A stretch of DNA of 64,000 nucleotides, taken from NCBI GenBank assembly GCA_910587095.1, contig CAJUMJ010000041.1, positions 40,884-104,883 on the forward strand, read 5' to 3'. Numbering within the stretch: position 1 is the first letter of the stretch; each line of letters opens with the position of its first letter. Shown here piece by piece: positions 43,890-53,700 of this stretch. This DNA is from an uncultured Lachnospiraceae bacterium (lineage in GTDB: Bacteria; Bacillota; Clostridia; Lachnospirales; Lachnospiraceae). The notes beneath the pieces were generated by a model, which was given only the letters and a program-made list of their open reading frames with translations, did not search any database and was not told where the DNA came from. Position numbers and translations under genes: made by a program.

Positions 43890-45521
43890 TCACGCATAAT
43901 TGTCAGGCAGATCGTTCTCTATCAAAATCACTTTTTGTTTCTCTCCCGGAATCGCATTCACCATCCGAAACGCCTCCTGAAGATCGTCCACAAGAATCAT
44001 TTTGTTCCGTGCAAACCCCGCCTCCAAAAGACCGTCCTGAATCGGTTTCGTCTGCTCCTTCCCAACAAGCACAGCGTAATCGCACTTATCGGCTGCATAG
44101 ACGCCAACCTCTTTATTTTCATCGTACTGCTTCTCTCCCAATTCCACCATTCCCGGCGTCATCAGAATTCGGAGTTCCCTGAACATGGACAACGTGTCGA
44201 GCGCGGCCTCAAAACCGCTTTTGTTGGAGTTATACGCATCATCCAGTATAATCCTGTCTCCCTGCCTGATCAACTGCAACCTGTGAGGCACGCTCTCCAA
44301 CTGCCGCACAGGATAGAGCAGCTTCTCCATTGGAATCCCCAACGTGTGAGCCACCGCGATAGCACCCGCAATATCCTGTACATTGTGGCTGCCCACCAGC
44401 TTCGTGTGGAAATCGTGCACCTTTCCGTTTTCATCCTTCATCCTAAAGGAGGAACCCTGCGCGGAAACCTCGATATCATAAGCCAGAAAATCTACGTTCT
44501 CCCCTGTCGTTCCATAGCTTACCACCGGCTTGTTTATCTTATGTTCCCTGATGTACGGATTGTCATAGTCCAAAAATACTTTTCCCGTCCCTGGCAGCGC
44601 ATCCGCCAGCTCAAACTTTGTTGCTATAATATTCTCTATCGTGTGAAAACTCTGTAAATGCTGCGGCCCGATCGAGGTGATAATGCCGTAATCAGGGTGC
44701 ACCAGATCACAAATTTCCTTGATATCCCCCACCTGTCTTGCTCCCATCTCACAGATAAAAATCTCATGAAAGGGTTTCATATGCTCCCGGATCGTCCGTA
44801 CCACTCCAAGCGTCGTATTAAAGTTTCCCGGCGTACACAGCACATTATACTGCGCTGACAACAACGTGTGCAGAAAATATTTCACACTGGTTTTGCCGTA
44901 GCTGCCCGTCACTCCAATAACTTTTAATTCAGGCATTTCCCGCAAGATACGCGCCGCATCGTCGATATAGCGACGGTTAATCCCCTGCTCTATCGGATGG
45001 TTGATCCGATTCGCAAGCAGAACCAGAAACGGCTGCAGAATAAACATAAGGAGCAAAATAAACTCCACATTCCGGAAAACCGGATACGCCGGCTCCGCCA
45101 TCACACCCGGCAACGTCAAAACCGTCCCCCCCGCTGCCATCATCCATATTCCCGGCAATAAAACGAAGGCCAGAATAAGCAGATACAAAATTCCGGTAGT
45201 GATCAGCATCCTCCTGACGCGGGGCGTATACACCAGCGGTTTTTTGGCTTTGCGAGGTTTGTTGACCCAAATAGTCATCCCGTTCATGACGCAGGCCGCC
45301 ACAAAGCATCCCATATTTCCCACAATCACAAGAGGAAGGGAAACCACCGCATACAGACTCTTTCCGAGAAGACGCCCCACATTGACATGTAAGCCCATCC
45401 ACTCCCTGTATTCCCGCGGTTTATAAGAGTTTTGCTGAAACATATGAATCAAATATAAAATATACCAGACTGCGCCTGCCAGATAAGTGACAAGCCATAC
45501 GGCAAAGATTAAAATTTCCAT
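43890..45521 (-). CDS. murF: MurF-like Mur ligase with N-terminal membrane domain
   Basis: 543 aa. Residues 1-170 hold four membrane helices; the Mur central ATPase domain begins near 198 with the P-loop GVTGSYGKTS (203-212), then FICEMGARQVGDI, SIGPQHLQSF and, in the C-terminal domain, LDDAYNSNKSGFEAAL, which is the MurF-type motif. The small N-terminal substrate domain of soluble MurF is absent and replaced by the membrane part. It probably adds D-Ala-D-Ala to the UDP-MurNAc-tripeptide at the membrane; another amide-ligase role cannot be excluded. Upstream of ddl. Confidence 0.85.
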   Translation of the reverse strand: MEILIFAVWLVTYLAGAVWYILYLIHMFQQNSYKPREYREWMGLHVNVGRLLGKSLYAVVSLPLVIVGNMGCFVAACVMNGMTIWVNKPRKAKKPLVYTPRVRRMLITTGILYLLILAFVLLPGIWMMAAGGTVLTLPGVMAEPAYPVFRNVEFILLLMFILQPFLVLLANRINHPIEQGINRRYIDDAARILREMPELKVIGVTGSYGKTSVKYFLHTLLSAQYNVLCTPGNFNTTLGVVRTIREHMKPFHEIFICEMGARQVGDIKEICDLVHPDYGIITSIGPQHLQSFHTIENIIATKFELADALPGTGKVFLDYDNPYIREHKINKPVVSYGTTGENVDFLAYDIEVSAQGSSFRMKDENGKVHDFHTKLVGSHNVQDIAGAIAVAHTLGIPMEKLLYPVRQLESVPHRLQLIRQGDRIILDDAYNSNKSGFEAALDTLSMFRELRILMTPGMVELGEKQYDENKEVGVYAADKCDYAVLVGKEQTKPIQDGLLEAGFARNKMILVDDLQEAFRMVNAIPGEKQKVILIENDLPDNYA

Positions 45522-45617
45522 CCCTGTCTGCGATTCCTCTCCCTCTCTAAGCTCAAATGCTCCTCTTCGTACACGGCGAGGACATATTCATTCCTCCCGC
45601 CTTAAAGGAAAACCCTG

Positions 45618-46382
45618 TCAGCCGAAAAAAGCTTCCAGTGCGCCGTTTACTTTCGCCGGCTGTTGTGCAAAGGAGAAATGACCCGCTCCCTCGCACACCA
45701 CCAGACCTGCATCCGCAATCAGCTCCTCCATCCTTCTCGCATCCTCGATAGGCGTAGCCGTATCCAGATCGCCCCAAATCAGAAGGGTCGGACATTTTAC
45801 CAGATGGATCAGCGGCTCCAAATCCTCGTTGACCACTTTCACCAGAGTCGTCCTCATCAGAGGCGTCGCATTGTTGTAATCGGAGGAACCGCGCCTTCTC
45901 CGCATATCCTCCACCGCGTCGGGGTAGAGAAAGTGCATGACCTTCGTGCTCATAAATGCCCGGCCAAACTTGTAACATCTAAGACTCACCTTCTGGCGGA
46001 GGGTTTTCTTCGGCAAAATCCCCGCGCTGTCTATCAGCACGGCGCGGTCTATGGCAAAAGGCAGATTTTCTCTCGCATTGATTTTAAAGAACACTCTGCC
46101 GCCGAAGGAATGCACCACTACACTCAGCCTCTCTATCCGAAAGGAGGCGATAAACTCCAGGACAAAATCCGCGTAATCATCCACACACCAGGGCGCAGGC
46201 GGTTCCGGCGTCTTTCCAAAGCCGGGCATATCCAGAGCAATCACCCTCCTGCTCTTCTTCAAAGAGTCGATAACGCTTCGGTAGAGGGTAATATTGGCTC
46301 CCCAACCGTGCAGCAGAAGTACAATCTCTCCTTCGCCCTCGTCTATATAATTCACAGAAATTCCGTTTATTTTTCTGACCAT
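45618..46382 (-). CDS. Alpha/beta hydrolase
   Basis: 254 aa. Oxyanion-hole HGWGAN, nucleophile Ser in VVHSFGGR, acid Asp in IWGDLDTATP and His in GAGHFSF make a full triad. No signal peptide. It leads the murF-ddl series (96-bp gap to murF). The substrate cannot be told; an esterase or peptidase of cell-wall intermediates is possible from context. Confidence 0.88.
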   Translation of the reverse strand: MVRKINGISVNYIDEGEGEIVLLLHGWGANITLYRSVIDSLKKSRRVIALDMPGFGKTPEPPAPWCVDDYADFVLEFIASFRIERLSVVVHSFGGRVFFKINARENLPFAIDRAVLIDSAGILPKKTLRQKVSLRCYKFGRAFMSTKVMHFLYPDAVEDMRRRRGSSDYNNATPLMRTTLVKVVNEDLEPLIHLVKCPTLLIWGDLDTATPIEDARRMEELIADAGLVVCEGAGHFSFAQQPAKVNGALEAFFG

Positions 46383-46473
46383 AAATTATTCCGATCTTTC
46401 ATAATAAAAGCAGTCTATACCCTATTTATACGTATGTTTACGTTCTTATAAATATGTTTTCGCGCCGCCTCTA

Positions 46474-46519
46474 ACAATACGTACTATTGTATTGTACTTT
46501 ATTCCCTCCGTTCTATCAA
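46474..46519 (-). promoter_or_regulatory. Promoter and possible operator of the hydrolase-murF-ddl operon
   Basis: Minus strand TTGATA (46514-46519), 17-bp spacer, TACAAT (46491-46496); directly downstream at the start site lies the dyad ACAATA-CGTAC-TATTGT (46474-46490). The leader is about 100 nt. Confidence 0.55.
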
Positions 46520-46572
46520 CTGAAAAATAACCGGCGGCGGCGCGGCCGTCCCTTATCCTAAACTATACCCAA

Positions 46573-46674
46573 TTAATCCGCCATATAATCCGCATAATCC
46601 GTTTCACTGGCAAATAACATGTACTCTCCGTTTACATATCCCATATAACCGCTTTCCACTGCATATCCCTTCAT
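46573..46674 (-). CDS. 33-residue small protein
   Basis: ATG at 46674 preceded by GGAGTAGGAG; stop TAA at 46573-46575. The product is rich in Tyr, Gly, Met and acidic residues (begins MKGYAVESGYMGYVNGEY and ends DYADYMAD). I recall very similar short proteins of the GYMGYVNGxYxLFxSExxY type in other Lachnospiraceae, of unknown function. The regular Tyr spacing and good RBS argue that it is translated. It lies alone in a 430-bp gap otherwise holding only the operon promoter. Confidence 0.65.
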   Translation of the reverse strand: MKGYAVESGYMGYVNGEYMLFASETDYADYMAD

Positions 46675-46816
46675 ATTCTCCTACTCCTTTCCCGTCCTTT
46701 TCTTTCCGAACCTGTGTTCTAGTAAGAGAATATCATTTATAGAGTCCATTATTTGGGACTTTGAAAATTATTCCGAAAAAAACCGGATGGAGAAAATTTT
46801 CTCCTCCGGCTCATTT

Positions 46817-47332
46817 TCACACCGAAACCGAAACACTCGCCTCCGGTTTCTCCTCTTCCACCTTTCCGGCGCTGGAATAAAACACAGGTTCCAGATCCGC
46901 TTTCGGTTTTAGGGGCGCTGCGGCATCCGTCTCCGTCTCCATGCTTTCCGCTTCCGCATTCTCTTTTAAGAGAACCTTTCCGTCCTCGCTGATCTCAACG
47001 GTATCCACAATCTTATCGCCCTTATTTTCTTTTCTCTCCTCCTCCAGCTTCTTCTCCTGCTCCTCGCGTTCTTCCCTGCGATTCCGGATCGTCTCTTCAA
47101 GCTGCTCCCGGGTGATCTCACGGGTTTCCTCCGCGTCCTCTTTCATTCCCTCGTCGGCTTCCTTTTTGTACTCGTACGCATCTTCATGGAAATCTCCCAT
47201 GTAACCCATCGCCCGCTCCATCATCGCGGTGTCGCCCTTTCTCCTCGCTTCCTTAAAAACCCGGAACGGGGTATTGAGCATTTCCATGTTTGTTCTCGCC
47301 CCAATCAATCCTTCCATTGTCTTTGTATGCAT
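46817..47332 (-). CDS. Charged coiled-coil hypothetical protein
   Basis: 171 aa, RBS AAAGGAGG 8 bp before the ATG. The N-terminal part (MLNTPFRVFKEARRKGDTAM) is followed by a long Glu/Lys/Arg-rich coiled coil (about 55-110) and a KIVDTVEISEDGKVLLKENA segment. No signal peptide or membrane helix. Similar proteins occur in many Lachnospiraceae with no known role. It sits downstream of the AgrC-like kinase gene with a 151-bp gap. Confidence 0.65.
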   Translation of the reverse strand: MHTKTMEGLIGARTNMEMLNTPFRVFKEARRKGDTAMMERAMGYMGDFHEDAYEYKKEADEGMKEDAEETREITREQLEETIRNRREEREEQEKKLEEERKENKGDKIVDTVEISEDGKVLLKENAEAESMETETDAAAPLKPKADLEPVFYSSAGKVEEEKPEASVSVSV

Positions 47333-47483
47333 AAACCGCTCCTCCTTTTCCGAAACATTCCGCAGGACAAGCGCTGTTTTGCCTGCAATCGGGCAGAGAC
47401 GATTCTCGCCCTGCCCGGCGTGCGCCTACTGCCATGTCCGCCCTTTCGTCTGCTTTTTGTTTCGTCAACAAGTATCCTTCTGC

Positions 47484-48659
47484 TTAGCATCTTGTATCAA
47501 ACAGCCCGGCTGCTGTCATGTATGGCATCTCCATCGGAATCAAAACCGAAATCGTATAGACTCCGCTCTGTATTTCCGTATGCATGGCGCCATTATATCT
47601 GCGTACCACGTCGCCCACATTTAGAAGGCCGATTCCGTGGCTCTTCCTGTCCGCCGTCTGCAAAGAACCGCGCCGCCGCTCCGTTGTTCCCGTACTGTTT
47701 TTTACCTCCAAATAAAAGCATTTTTTGACCGCTCCTGCCTGAATGCGGACAAACGGCCGCACATGTTCCCCCTTCTCTCCATCTTCTAACCTCCCGCAGG
47801 CCTCCACCGCGTTATCCAGAATATTTCCGAAAAGGACACACAGGTCAAATTCATGGATGCCACACTGTTTTGGCACTTTCACGTCGCAGTCCCACACAAA
47901 GCCTTTTTCCTCCGTCATCCTCCGCTTCCGATATAAGAGCACATCCACCACACGACTTCCCGTCGCTTCCTCAAACGCGCCCAGCTCAGCGCCGTTCCCC
48001 ATCTTCCGCAGATAATTTCCCAGCTTTTCCCACTCCTTATCCTCCCACAGTCCCGTCATGGCAATCACATGATTTTTCAGGTCATGCCGCAGTCTCTCAG
48101 CCTGCCGGTACTGCTCCTCCTGCATTTTATAGACCGCAACCTGCGCGTGATACTGACTGTTCTTTTCCTGCTCCAGATAAATGCGGTTCATGCCAGACAG
48201 ATACGCCCATAACGCAAACATGGATAAGGCCGTCAGGATGCAAAATCCCACATGGCTGAAAATCTGGTCGTAATACAAGCCCATATTTCCGCCGCTCCTC
48301 ACCATTACACCATGACTCGCTCCCCAATTCGCCACAAACATGACAACCGCAATCACAATCTGAGGAATCGTAAGGACAATATACCATTTTGCGCTCTTCC
48401 CTTGAAATACGGACGTAAGTCTTTTTCCCATCACCCATACAAGAGTTGCCGCACAGGCATAGCTCAGCAGGACAATCCAGTCGCACTCTCTTTCTCCCAC
48501 AACCGGAGCCTCAATATGCCCTGCCGTATACATCCAGGCTAACAGCAGGCAGGAATAGAGAGAGTCGAAAAATATTTCCACCAGCAGCAAACCCGTCAAC
48601 GCCGTAATAAATATGGATACAGCCCGTATCCCATTCCCCGTTTCATCTCCAAGCCGCAT
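47484..48659 (-). CDS. AgrC-like GHKL sensor kinase
   Basis: 391 aa. Four or five membrane helices in the first 170 residues, a coiled segment, the phospho-acceptor His in RLRHDLKNHV, then a GHKL ATPase domain with N box GNILDNAVEAC and SHGIGLLNV. This is the HPK10 build of quorum-sensing kinases, but no AgrB or AgrD gene is nearby. Its start overlaps the response-regulator gene by 17 bp. Confidence 0.92.
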   Translation of the reverse strand: MRLGDETGNGIRAVSIFITALTGLLLVEIFFDSLYSCLLLAWMYTAGHIEAPVVGERECDWIVLLSYACAATLVWVMGKRLTSVFQGKSAKWYIVLTIPQIVIAVVMFVANWGASHGVMVRSGGNMGLYYDQIFSHVGFCILTALSMFALWAYLSGMNRIYLEQEKNSQYHAQVAVYKMQEEQYRQAERLRHDLKNHVIAMTGLWEDKEWEKLGNYLRKMGNGAELGAFEEATGSRVVDVLLYRKRRMTEEKGFVWDCDVKVPKQCGIHEFDLCVLFGNILDNAVEACGRLEDGEKGEHVRPFVRIQAGAVKKCFYLEVKNSTGTTERRRGSLQTADRKSHGIGLLNVGDVVRRYNGAMHTEIQSGVYTISVLIPMEMPYMTAAGLFDTRC

Positions 48660-49374
48660 CCCATAATCCCCCGTTTCCCCTCATAAAAGCAAGCATTTCC
48701 TGACAGAACTCATTGTACCTTCTTTTTGCAATCACAATCCGCTCCCCGTTTTCCATAACCGCCTCCTGCCTGTTGTATCCGTCCACATATTTCAGATTAA
48801 TGAGATAGCTTTTGTGGCACCTGAAAAATCCTTTTCCCTCCAGCTCCCTTTCCAGCGAGCCAATCTGCCCATAATAACTGAAAACACCGCTAATTCCATG
48901 AACGTCTATCATTCTGCCCCTGATCTCAAAATAGAAAATATCATCCAGAAACAGTTTCCGCTTTTCTCTCTCCTTGCTGACAATGATAAACTCCTGTGAA
49001 CGACTCTCTATCTTATACACCGCTTTTTCCAAAACCCGCCTCAATTTCCTTTCGTCGACCGGCTTCAGAAGATACTGAAACGCCTCCACCTCGTAGGCAT
49101 CAAACACATATTCGCGGCTTGCGGATATAAAGACAAGCAGTTTGTCATAAGCCTTTTCCCTGACAATCTGCGCTGTCCTCATCCCATCTATGTCACGCAT
49201 GATGATATCCAGAAAAATAATATCAAACGTTTCCTCCGACTCAAGCAACTCCCTGCCGCTGTAGAACTGCCGGATGGCGGAAGGTACTTTCATTTCCGTC
49301 AAAATACTCCTGATTTTCCCTGCTATCCGGCTGCATTCCATAGCCTCGTCATCGCATACCGCAATCCACAACAT
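48643..49374 (-). CDS. LytTR-family response regulator
   Basis: 243 aa. Receiver domain with CDDEA, phospho-acceptor Asp in IIFLDIIMRD and Lys in LKPVDE; then a LytTR DNA-binding domain (FYFEIRGRMIDVHG ... FFRCHKSYLINLKYVDGYNR). Pairs with the kinase encoded downstream. A hairpin/direct-repeat element lies in front of the start codon. Confidence 0.93.
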   Translation of the reverse strand: MLWIAVCDDEAMECSRIAGKIRSILTEMKVPSAIRQFYSGRELLESEETFDIIFLDIIMRDIDGMRTAQIVREKAYDKLLVFISASREYVFDAYEVEAFQYLLKPVDERKLRRVLEKAVYKIESRSQEFIIVSKEREKRKLFLDDIFYFEIRGRMIDVHGISGVFSYYGQIGSLERELEGKGFFRCHKSYLINLKYVDGYNRQEAVMENGERIVIAKRRYNEFCQEMLAFMRGNGGLWDAAWR

Positions 49375-49389
49375 TTTGTTTTCTCTCCA

Positions 49390-49541
49390 TTCGCGCTTGT
49401 GTTCCTGCTTCTTTCACTCAAAAATCCAGCCGCTTCGCGTCTGCCGCGCTTCGCGCTTCCTGATTTTTTCGTTATCATATCAGGTGAACACAAATGCTCT
49501 CTTCGTTCGCGCTTGTGTTCCTGCTGATATGATATATATCG
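49390..49541. repeat. Hairpin element bracketed by 20-bp direct repeats, upstream of the LytTR regulator
   Basis: TTCGCGCTTGTGTTCCTGCT is present perfectly at 49390-49409 and 49506-49525. The second copy is also the right half of a long hairpin: TATCATATCAG (49473-49483) with CTGATATGATA (49524-49534), and GAACACAA (49486-49493) with TTGTGTTC (49513-49520). A GC-rich hairpin flanked by AAAAATC/GATTTTT lies between. No real ORF. Confidence 0.85.
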
Positions 49542-49626
49542 ACAGGAATGTTTTTTGTATTTTTTTCATGTCATAAGCGGTTTTTTTTGTGTAACGACCG
49601 CATTTCAAAGCGATTCCTCAAAGGAC

Positions 49627-49684
49627 AAAAAATCCGCTTCCGACATAACAAGTCTTTTCCTCTAGTTATGTCAAAACCGGATTT
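49627..49684 (-). terminator. Intrinsic terminator of the fruK-like gene
   Basis: Minus strand AAATCCG and CGGATTT (49630-49636 with 49678-49684) plus GACATAAC/GTTATGTC inside, then TTTTTT; about 40 bp after the stop codon. Confidence 0.85.
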
Positions 49685-49723
49685 CCTTTCTCTTTCATTA
49701 ACTGAGCGCTGTAACCGCTTTGT

Positions 49724-50671
49724 CTATACCAGTTTCCCGCCGGTGCCCTCTTTTTCAATCTTCCGATAAAGTGCCCTGATCTCCTCCCCCGAAGCCAATC
49801 CCTCCGTGAAAGCCGTCGCGCTCCCGGCAGCCATGCCCATGCAAAAGGCGTAGCGGTAGTCCTGTCTTTCCAACCATCCGGCCATAAATCCGGCAGCCAT
49901 GGAATCCCCCGCACCGACGCCGTTTACAAGCTTTCCCTCCGGCGCGGGCGCCTCGTAGACGCTGCCGTCCTCTGCAAGAAGCGCCGCCCCCTCGCCTGCC
50001 ATGGACACCAACACATTGCGCGCCCCCATCTCCTGCAATTTTCGCGCATAAGGAATCACGGACGCTCTGTCGGCTAGTGTCACATGGAAAATTTCACTCA
50101 GTTCATGATGATTGGGTTTAATCAGAAACGGACGCAAGGGCAGAGCTTTCACAAGACCTTCTCCCGATACATCCACCACAGTCATTACTCCCTCCGCAAG
50201 CCTTTCCATCATACGCAGATACGTATCCTCCGGCAAGGCTGACGGGATGCTGCCGGACAAAAACAGGACATCGCCCGCCGCAAGCTCCGAAAGCCTTCCC
50301 ATCAACTGCTCCAGTTTTTCTTCCGGAATATCCGGTCCCAGGCCGTTCACCTCCGTGCCCTCCACCGACTGCAGTTTGAAGTTGATCCGGGTAAGCCCTT
50401 TTTCAAGTCGGATCAGGCCATTTCCTATTCCCCGCTCCGTAAGCTGCCTGACAGCCTCCTGTCCGGTAAAGCCGGCCACAAAGCCGAGAGCCGTACTGTC
50501 ATATCCCATATTTCTGAACACCGTGGAGACATTGATTCCCTTGCCGCCCACGCACATATATTCCGAGACGGTACGGTTGGTATATCCCAACCTGAAGTGA
50601 TCCACCGTCACGCTGTAATCCAGAGACGGGTTTAAGGTTACGGTAAAAATTTTCCCTTTTTCTCTTATCAT
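49724..50671 (-). CDS. fruK: 1-phosphofructokinase-family sugar kinase
   Basis: 315 aa from the ATG at 50671 (AAAGGA 8 bp ahead); an upstream in-frame start would overlap mfd. PfkB fold: FTVTLNPSLDYSV at the N-terminus, GGKGINVSTVFRNMG, and the ATP/catalytic motif NGVGAGDSMAAGF. The N-terminal signature fits FruK/LacC (1-phosphofructokinase or tagatose-6-phosphate kinase). No PTS or fru regulator gene accompanies it, so the physiological sugar phosphate is unsure. Follows mfd by 49 bp. Confidence 0.88.
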   Translation of the reverse strand: MIREKGKIFTVTLNPSLDYSVTVDHFRLGYTNRTVSEYMCVGGKGINVSTVFRNMGYDSTALGFVAGFTGQEAVRQLTERGIGNGLIRLEKGLTRINFKLQSVEGTEVNGLGPDIPEEKLEQLMGRLSELAAGDVLFLSGSIPSALPEDTYLRMMERLAEGVMTVVDVSGEGLVKALPLRPFLIKPNHHELSEIFHVTLADRASVIPYARKLQEMGARNVLVSMAGEGAALLAEDGSVYEAPAPEGKLVNGVGAGDSMAAGFMAGWLERQDYRYAFCMGMAAGSATAFTEGLASGEEIRALYRKIEKEGTGGKLV

Positions 50672-50720
50672 ATCCAATATCCTTTCAGAACAGAGCCGCG
50701 CATACAGGTTCGCATTGTCA

Positions 50721-53700
50721 TTACACCAGCAGCTCTTCCATCCTCCCGAGCGCATCCTGCGTCAAGGCAAGCAATGTCTCCTCATCCTTCTCTATCACCC
50801 CGCACTTCCTGTAATGCAGATAAAAAGTGGGATCGCCCTTCGGATCAAACCGCAGTCTCCCACAGTAATCGCTGATAAGAACAGGAATATTTTCCACCCG
50901 TATGGGCGCATCGGGCCGCAGGGTAAAACTGATCCTCTCGTTTTTCCCCTTCACTTCCGGCATATATAGTCTGTGCGCATGAGAGCGGATCAGCGCAATA
51001 CGCAAAAGATTCTCCGCCGATTTCGGTATTTGACCAAACCGGTCAAGCAGTTCTTCCCGCATGTCGTCGCACTCCCTCTCGTTCTCGATGCCCGCGATAC
51101 GCTTGTAGATATCCAGCTTCTGCACCTCGTTTACAATGTAAGAAGGAGGGATATAGGCGTCCACGTCCAAATCCACAAGGGTATTAAAGTCCTCGATAAC
51201 CGAGATTCCCTTTTTCGTCTTGACCGCCTCGTTTAGCATCTTGCAATAGAGGTCGTAGCCCACCGCCTGCATGTGTCCGTGCTGGCTTTTTCCAAGAAGA
51301 TTTCCCGCTCCCCGGATCTCCAAATCCCGCATGGCGATCTTAAATCCGCTCCCCAGCTCCGTAAATTCCCGGATGGCCTCGAGACGTTTCTCAGCCACCT
51401 CCTTCAATACCTTGTCCCGTTTATACATAAGAAAGGCATAGGCGGTCCGGTTGGAACGTCCCACCCGGCCCCTGAGCTGATAGAGCTGGGAAAGCCCCAT
51501 CTGATCGGAATCGTGGATAATCATCGTATTTACATTGGAGATATCAAGCCCCGTCTCTATGATAGTGGTGGACACCAGCACATCGATATCCCCATTCACA
51601 AAGTCGTACATGATCCTCTCAAGCTCCGCCTCCTTCATCTGTCCGTGGGCAAAGGCCACGTTTGCCTCCGGCGCCAGATCGCTGATGAAAGCCGCTATGT
51701 CCGCTATGTTATTGACACGATTATAGACATAGTATACCTGTCCGTCCCTGGAAAGCTCTCTAACAATAGCCTCTCTGACCAGCTCTTCATTGTACTCACA
51801 GACAAAAGTCTGGATCGGCAGCCTGTCCTCGGGCGCCTCCTCCAACACGCTCATATCCCTGATCCCCACGAGGCTCATATGCAAAGTCCTGGGAATGGGT
51901 GTCGCCGTCAGCGTCAGCACATCCACATTTTCTTTCAGCTTTTTAATTTTTTCCTTGTGCGTCACACCGAAACGCTGTTCCTCATCTATAATAAGAAGTC
52001 CCAAATCTTTAAATTCCACATCCGCCGACAGCACCCGGTGGGTTCCGATCACGATATCCACCATGCCCTTCTTTAGATCCGCGATCGTCTTTCTCTGTTC
52101 CGCAGCCGTTCGGAAACGGGACATCAAGTCAATCCGCACGGGAAAATCCTTCATTCTCTGTACAAAAGTGTTGTAGTGCTGCTGGGCAAGGATGGTAGTC
52201 GGGACGAGATATACAACCTGTTTGTCCTCCTGCACAGCCTTAAAAGCCGCGCGGATGGCAATCTCCGTCTTGCCGTATCCCACATCTCCGCAGATCAGGC
52301 GATCCATAATCTTATCGCTCTCCATATCCGCTTTCGTGGCTGAAATAGCCGTCGCCTGATCTTCCGTTTCCTCGAAAGGAAACATCTCCTCAAATTCCCT
52401 CTGCCAAACGCTATCCGGCCCGTAGCAATAGCCCTTGCCGTTCTGTCTGGCCGCATAGAGCTTCACCAGATCGCCGGCCACCGCTTCCACCGCCGTGCGC
52501 ACCTTGGACTTTGTCCTTGTCCATTCCTGGGTGCCCAGCTTGTTGAGCTTCGGCTTCGTCCCGCCGTCCGCCGAGGCGTACTTCTGGATCACGTCAAACC
52601 CCGTCGCCAAAACGTAAAGCACACCGCCGTCCCGGTAAGAAATTTTCATGTAGTCCTTTACCACATGGTCCACTTCCACCTTCTCTATCCCCTGATAGAC
52701 GCCAAGGCCATGACTCTCATGCACCACATAGTCTCCTACCCGCAGGTCGTTAAAATCATTGATCTTCTGCCCTTCGTACTTCCTCTTCTTTCTCTTTTTC
52801 TTCTTCTGCGAACCGAAAATATCGCTCTCCGCAATCACCATAAACTTCAAAAGCGGATACTCAAAACCTTTGCGCACACGTCCATAGCCGGTCATCACCT
52901 CTCCCGGCTGCACTTCCCGCATGGGATCCTCCGTGTAAAAGGCACTTATTTCCTCCTCCCTAAGCTCCTCCGCCAGACGTTTCGCCCGGGTTCTGGAACC
53001 GGAAAGCAGTAAAATCCGGTAACCTTTTTTCCTGTAATTTTTCAAGTCTTTGACAAGCGACTCAAAGCTGTTGTTATAGGAGGGAAGGCTGCGCGCCTGG
53101 ACGGCGTACTTTTTGTCCGTTTTGAGAAGAGGGTTTCTCCCATCCATGGAGGAAAGACACACAACTCTCCTGCCCTCAAGACCGGCCGCCACCGAGGACG
53201 CCGAAAAGAGTACATCCATCTGTCCCGGCAGAATATACCCTTTCTCGGCCCGGTGGCTCATGCTCTCACGAAATTCCAACTCCACCGCGTCCACATGCTC
53301 TCTGATCCGCAGCGGTTCATCCAGGAAAATACAGCTTGCCTCCCCGGTAAAGCAATCGCCGAAAGAAGAAAGCTCCGGGTAAAAATATCGCACATAGCTC
53401 TCCAAATTGACCGCATTGTAGGAAAATCCCAACTCCGTAAGCGACTCCACAAGCTCTCCCACCTGTTTCTCAATGCGGCGGCCTTCCTCTGTCTTCATCT
53501 GCTCCCTGAGCACCCGCGCCTGCTTCCTGCCTTCTTTCTGGATCAGGGCCAGTCCGGCATCCAGCTCCTTTTTGGACAAAATCAATTCCGTAGCCGGATA
53601 GACGGAAATTGCCTCCAGCTTCTCTATGGAACGCTGACTCAACACGTCAAAACTGCGGATGGACTCTACCTCGTCCCCCCACAGCTCGATCCGATAAGGA

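Noticed and set aside
47484..49374. Complete agr quorum-sensing system
   Set aside because: Kinase and LytTR regulator fit, but no AgrB protease or AgrD peptide gene was found in the flanking gaps.
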